Shown here one piece after another: positions 13,393-16,601 of a DNA stretch of 16,601 nt. Position 1 is the first letter of the stretch, and every line of letters starts with the position of its first letter. Source of the stretch: Spirochaetes bacterium RBG_16_67_19. Its GTDB lineage: Bacteria; Spirochaetota; Spirochaetia; SZUA-6; DRHE01. Made by a program: the position numbers and the translations under genes. The notes under the pieces were generated by a model. The model saw only the letters and a program-made list of their open reading frames with translations. It did not search any database and was not told the DNA's origin. The stretch lies in the NCBI GenBank assembly GCA_001829505.1, contig MIBK01000079.1, forward strand, positions 12,429-29,029. The letters run 5' to 3'.

Positions 13393-14889
13393 ATGAACGG
13401 CGACATCCTGGATATCCGCGGCCTCGGCAAGAAGTACCCCGGGGTGGAGGCCCTCAAGGAGGTGAGCCTGACGATCCGCGGCGACAGCGTGCACTGCGTC
13501 GTGGGGGAAAACGGGGCGGGCAAGTCCACCTTCATCAAGATCCTCACCCGCGCCGAGGAGCGCACCGGCGGCACGATCCTCTTCAAGGGCCGGGAGTTCC
13601 GCCCTCGCTCGATCCGAGAAGCCATGAATCTCGGCATCAGCACGCTGTTCCAGGAGCTGAACGTGGTCGACCAGCTCACCGTGGAGCAGAACCTGCTGCT
13701 CGGCAGGGAAGATACCCTCCTTGGCGTGATCCGCCGGCCGGACCGCAACCGCAGGCTGTACCAGATCCTGAAGGATTTCGCCCCGGACATTCCCCTGCAC
13801 CGCCGGGTCGGCGAGTTGAGCTTCGCCGAAAAACAGGTCATCGAGATCGTCAAAGCCGTGGCGGCCGAGGCCAGCCTGCTGATCATGGACGAGCCCACCG
13901 CGGCCCTTTCCCAGAAGGAGGCGGGGCGGCTGTTCGAGCTGATCCGCGGTTTGAAGCAGCAGCACATCACGGTCATCTACATCTCCCACATCCTCGACGA
14001 CATCTTCGCCATTGGCGATTACGTGACCGTTTTCCGCGATGGCGCCATCATCGGCACCGCGCGAGTTGCGGACATCGACCGGCCCGCTCTGATCCGGATG
14101 ATGATCGGCAAGACGGTGGCCGAAGGCTACGTACCCAGGAAGGTGGATCGCCAGGAGGTGGGGTTGGAAGTGGAAGGCCTGTGTACGGCCAAGCTGCGGG
14201 AGGTCAGCTTCCGGCTGCACCGCGGCGAGATCCTGGGTTTCTATGGCCTGCGCGGCGCGGGGAAATCGGAAATCGCCCAGGCCCTTTACGGCCTGGACAA
14301 GATTCTGGCCGGTTCAATCAGGCTGGGCGGCCGGCCGGTACGCTTCGCCATCCCCAGGGACGGCCTGCGCCGCGGGGTCTCCCTGGTTCCGGAGGAAAGG
14401 TTGGCCGAGGGCCTGATCCTCAAGCTGCCGCTGCGTCCCAACGTGTCGATTTCCAACCCGGGCAAGATCAGCCGCCTGGGGGTGGTGAATGGCAGGCGGG
14501 AGCGTGCCGCGGTGGAGCGCTATGTGCGGGAGCTGTCCATCAAAGTTACCGGCATCGAGCAGAGGGCCGGCACCCTGAGCGGGGGCAACCAGCAGAAGGT
14601 GGTGATCGCCAAGTGCCTGAACGCGGACGCCACGGTCCTGCTGATGGACGAGCCCAGCCGCGGCATCGACGTGGGGGCCAAGGAGGAGATCCACGGGCTC
14701 ATCCGGGACCTGGCGGCGCAAGGCGCCGGAGTGATCATCTTCTCCTCGGAATACCAGGAAATCCTCAACCTCTGCGACCGGATCCTCCTGGTGGCCGACG
14801 GCAGGATCATCAAGGAACTGAGCAACAGCGAGGCCAGCGCCGAGGAGCTGCTGCACGCGGTCACCCAAACCAAGAGGCTGAAACCATGA
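13393..14889 (+). CDS. CUT2 sugar ABC transporter ATPase with two NBDs (RbsA/MglA type)
   Basis: This 498-residue protein has two complete nucleotide-binding domains. NBD1 has Walker A GENGAGKST (38-46), signature LSFAEKQVIEIVKAV (142-156) and Walker B LLIMDEP (162-168). NBD2 has GLRGAGKSE (285-293), LSGGNQQ (395-401) and LLMDEPSRGIDVG (416-428). Unlike the other double ATPase in the window, its NBD2 keeps the standard Asp-Glu pair. ATG 13393 gives the normal family N-terminus (DILDIRGLGKKYPGVEALK), but the nearest good ribosome site lies in the left arm of an upstream hairpin. Its TGA overlaps the ATG of the permease. It powers import by the permease at 14886-15830. Confidence 0.94.
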   Translation: MNGDILDIRGLGKKYPGVEALKEVSLTIRGDSVHCVVGENGAGKSTFIKILTRAEERTGGTILFKGREFRPRSIREAMNLGISTLFQELNVVDQLTVEQNLLLGREDTLLGVIRRPDRNRRLYQILKDFAPDIPLHRRVGELSFAEKQVIEIVKAVAAEASLLIMDEPTAALSQKEAGRLFELIRGLKQQHITVIYISHILDDIFAIGDYVTVFRDGAIIGTARVADIDRPALIRMMIGKTVAEGYVPRKVDRQEVGLEVEGLCTAKLREVSFRLHRGEILGFYGLRGAGKSEIAQALYGLDKILAGSIRLGGRPVRFAIPRDGLRRGVSLVPEERLAEGLILKLPLRPNVSISNPGKISRLGVVNGRRERAAVERYVRELSIKVTGIEQRAGTLSGGNQQKVVIAKCLNADATVLLMDEPSRGIDVGAKEEIHGLIRDLAAQGAGVIIFSSEYQEILNLCDRILLVADGRIIKELSNSEASAEELLHAVTQTKRLKP

Positions 14890-15830
14890 GATCCAACAGC
14901 GGGCTGTGGCAGAAACTGGTCCTCTTGGGGGTGCTCGCCCTGATCGGGACCGTGCTCTCGATCCTGAGCAGAGAGTTCCTCACCGTCACCAACCTGATCA
15001 ACGTGACCCGCCAGGTGGCTTTCGTGGTGATCACCGGCTCGGCGGTCACTCTGCTGATGATCTCAGGCAACTTCGACCTCTCCATCGGCAGCATCCTGGG
15101 CCTGTCCGGCATGTTCTTCGCCTACTTCATCCCCCTGGGCCTGCCCCTGGGCGTCTCGCTGGCCGCCGCCACGCTCGTCGGCACTGCCATCGGCTTGCTG
15201 AACGGGTTCCTGGTGGTGACCCTGCGCATCCCCTCCATCATCGCCACCCTGGGGACCATGTACGCCGCCCGCGGACTGGCCCTGGTCATCACCGGCGGCA
15301 ACAGCATCCATCTGGGGCTGGGGACCAACTTCACGGTCCTGGGACGGGGCCTGGTCGGACCGCTGCCCATCACCCTGCTGCTCACCGTCGGCATCCTGCT
15401 GCTGTTCTATTTCTTCGAGACCCGTACGATCCTGGGGCGCTATTCCTACGCCATCGGCGGCAACCGCCGCACCGCCCTGCTGTCGGGCGTTAACGTCAAC
15501 GCCACGACCACGCTCCTGTACGTGCTGGTCGGCACCCTGGCGGGATTCTCAGGCGTATTGATGGCCTCCCGCCTGGGCGTGGGGCAGCCGATGGTCGGCC
15601 AGGGCTTCGAGTTCGACGTGATCGTCGCCGTGATCCTCGGCGGCACCAGCCTGGAAGGCGGAGAAGGCTCCGTCATCGGGATGCTGATCGGGGCGTTCAT
15701 CGTGGGCTTCATCGCCAACGGGTTGAACCTGCTGGGGATCCACTCCTTCTACCAGAGCATCCTGAAAGGCGCCGTACTGGTGGGTGCCGTGCTGCTGGAC
15801 CGGGTTCTGAAAGAACGCCTAAGGGGGTGA
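14886..15830 (+). CDS. CUT2 sugar ABC transporter permease (RbsC-like)
   Basis: This 314-residue inner-membrane protein has eight to ten hydrophobic segments and the BPD_transp_2 signatures SGNFDLSIGSILGLSG near residue 60 and GGTSLEGGEGS near residue 253. ATG 14886 overlaps the ATPase stop (ATGA), indicating translational coupling. Its frame stays open upstream through the whole ATPase gene, but that part is an out-of-phase shadow. It is the only permease of this transporter, so the channel is probably a homodimer. A near-palindrome at 15486-15503 within the gene resembles the operators but is explained by its codons (GVNVNA). Confidence 0.94.
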   Translation: MRSNSGLWQKLVLLGVLALIGTVLSILSREFLTVTNLINVTRQVAFVVITGSAVTLLMISGNFDLSIGSILGLSGMFFAYFIPLGLPLGVSLAAATLVGTAIGLLNGFLVVTLRIPSIIATLGTMYAARGLALVITGGNSIHLGLGTNFTVLGRGLVGPLPITLLLTVGILLLFYFFETRTILGRYSYAIGGNRRTALLSGVNVNATTTLLYVLVGTLAGFSGVLMASRLGVGQPMVGQGFEFDVIVAVILGGTSLEGGEGSVIGMLIGAFIVGFIANGLNLLGIHSFYQSILKGAVLVGAVLLDRVLKERLRG

Positions 15831-15836
15831 AAGGCC

Positions 15837-16601
15837 ATGAGCGACCGGGGCTTCTCCCACCGCATCGCTTTCGGAGTCTGGATCAACGACATCCGCAACC
15901 ACCCGCTGGCCAGGGAGAACTGGCCAGCCGTGACCCTCGACGGCCGAACTGTCGCCGATTTCGAGTCGACCGTCCGGCTGCTGAAACAAGCCGGCTACAC
16001 GGCCCTGGACGTTTTCGGCCTGCTCACCAACCACGACTGGCCCGTGCATATCGAGACGGTGATCGGCCCGGCGCGCAGGAAGCAGGTGGAGCGCTTGCTG
16101 GCCGCCGCCCGCCGGCACGGCCTGCCCGTGATCTACGGCCTGGGGGTGTACAGCTGGGGTTTCGACGCCATCATCCGGCATGACCCGCAGGTGCGGGGGA
16201 CCAACCCTTCCGCCATGTGCGGCTCCAGGCAGGAGTCCCGCGAGTGGATGCGCAGGGTGGTGGACTTCGTGGCCGGAAACTTCCAGGTGGACGGCTTTCA
16301 CCTGGAAGCGGCCGACCAGGGCCGCTGCAAGTGCGCCGACTGCGGCCGGGAGACAGCCCTGGAGTACTACAGCCGCCTGAACCGGGAGACCGCGGAGTAC
16401 CTGCGGGAGCGTTACCCCGACAAGCTGCTGCTGGTGAACACCTCCGGCTACCTGCCCTGGGGCGATTTCGTCAGCCCGCAGCACTACCCAACCCTCCACA
16501 CCCTGGGTAAGACCATCGACGTGCTGATCGACGGCGGGAACCACGGCCTGTTCATCCACCCGGACCTGCGCCGGCAGTTCATCGCCGGCTTCCCGGCCCA
16601 A
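15837..16601 (+). CDS. Putative TIM-barrel glycoside hydrolase-like protein, N-terminal part (runs off right edge)
   Basis: The frame is open from ATG 15837 to the window edge (255 residues), 6 bases after the permease stop with AAAGG upstream. There is no signal peptide. The sequence alternates strand-like and helix-like segments as in the first part of a TIM barrel: IAFGVWIND, then TALDVFGLL, GLPVIYGLGVY, DGFHLEAADQGRCKCADCG and LLLVNTSGYLPW. The strand ending in HLEAAD (Glu157) followed by a Cys-x-Cys-x2-Cys cluster (164, 166, 169) recalls glycosidase families such as GH67/DUF4838-like proteins, where an acidic residue lies at a barrel strand end. I do not recognise the exact family. Its place after a sugar importer suggests cytoplasmic cleavage of an imported glycoside. 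Family and function are tentative. Confidence 0.6.
   Translation, partial: MSDRGFSHRIAFGVWINDIRNHPLARENWPAVTLDGRTVADFESTVRLLKQAGYTALDVFGLLTNHDWPVHIETVIGPARRKQVERLLAAARRHGLPVIYGLGVYSWGFDAIIRHDPQVRGTNPSAMCGSRQESREWMRRVVDFVAGNFQVDGFHLEAADQGRCKCADCGRETALEYYSRLNRETAEYLRERYPDKLLLVNTSGYLPWGDFVSPQHYPTLHTLGKTIDVLIDGGNHGLFIHPDLRRQFIAGFPAQ

Noticed and set aside
15486..15503. Near-palindrome GGCGTTAACGTCAACGCC resembling the operator core
   Set aside because: It lies inside the permease gene, encodes an ordinary GVNVNA segment, and lacks the flanking bases shared by sites A to C. An accessory operator is possible but unsupported.
13374..15830. An 818-codon open frame joining ATPase and permease regions on the plus strand
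   Set aside because: The region before 14886 is a shadow of the intact double-NBD ATPase in another frame. The real permease starts at the ATGA overlap.
1..16601. Mobile elements, CRISPR arrays, tRNA or rRNA genes
   Set aside because: No transposase, terminal inverted repeats, spaced direct repeats or RNA gene signatures were seen. The paired M24 and CUT2 genes are diverged paralogues rather than recent element-driven duplications.

Overview
The window is a GC-rich, densely packed bacterial carbohydrate-acquisition locus. I infer a Spirochaetota (Spirochaetales-like) origin. Two of the three substrate-binding proteins end their signal peptides in FAGG followed by a TEAK/AEAK-type start of the mature protein, and the third ends in AGGQKEPG. 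This cysteine-free boundary is very common in spirochaete binding proteins. Nothing here fixes the species.

Layout. Left operon (minus strand, read from about 3820 down to the left edge): a CUT1-type sugar-binding protein, two CUT1 permeases, a RhaM-type sugar mutarotase, and the N-terminus of a creatinase-like M24 protein cut off by the window edge. Middle operon (minus strand, about 9994 down to 3907): a full-length creatinase-like M24 protein, an ASRT-family small protein, a double-NBD sugar ATPase, two CUT2 permeases and a CUT2 binding protein. Right side (plus strand): a LacI-family regulator (10191-11282), then a cytoplasmic polysaccharide-deacetylase-fold enzyme, a second CUT2 transporter (binding protein, double ATPase, single permease) and the start of a putative TIM-barrel glycosidase-like protein that runs off the right edge.

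Regulation. Three 18-bp sites with consensus AACGRTAACGWTAACAWW lie just downstream of sigma70-like promoters in front of the left operon (3800-3817), the middle operon (9969-9986) and the deacetylase operon (11281-11298). The LacI-family gene in the centre is the obvious candidate to bind them, so the three transcription units probably form one local regulon repressed in the absence of an inducing sugar. A degenerate half-site follows the regulator's own promoter.

Working together. Three ABC importers would bring in related sugars or oligosaccharides. The mutarotase, deacetylase, glycosidase-like protein and the two M24 proteins all lack signal peptides and would act in the cytoplasm. The mutarotase hints at a 6-deoxyhexose (rhamnose- or fucose-like) and the deacetylase at an N- or O-acylated sugar, but the substrate cannot be determined from sequence alone. 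The full-length M24 protein has lost both aspartate metal ligands, as in creatinase, and it sits beside a rhodopsin-independent ASRT protein. This pairing is the least conventional part of the locus. Several hairpins sit at intercistronic junctions, including one that buries the only good ribosome-binding site of the second ATPase. No tRNA, rRNA, insertion sequence or CRISPR array was seen, and no gene-free stretch exceeds 300 bases.
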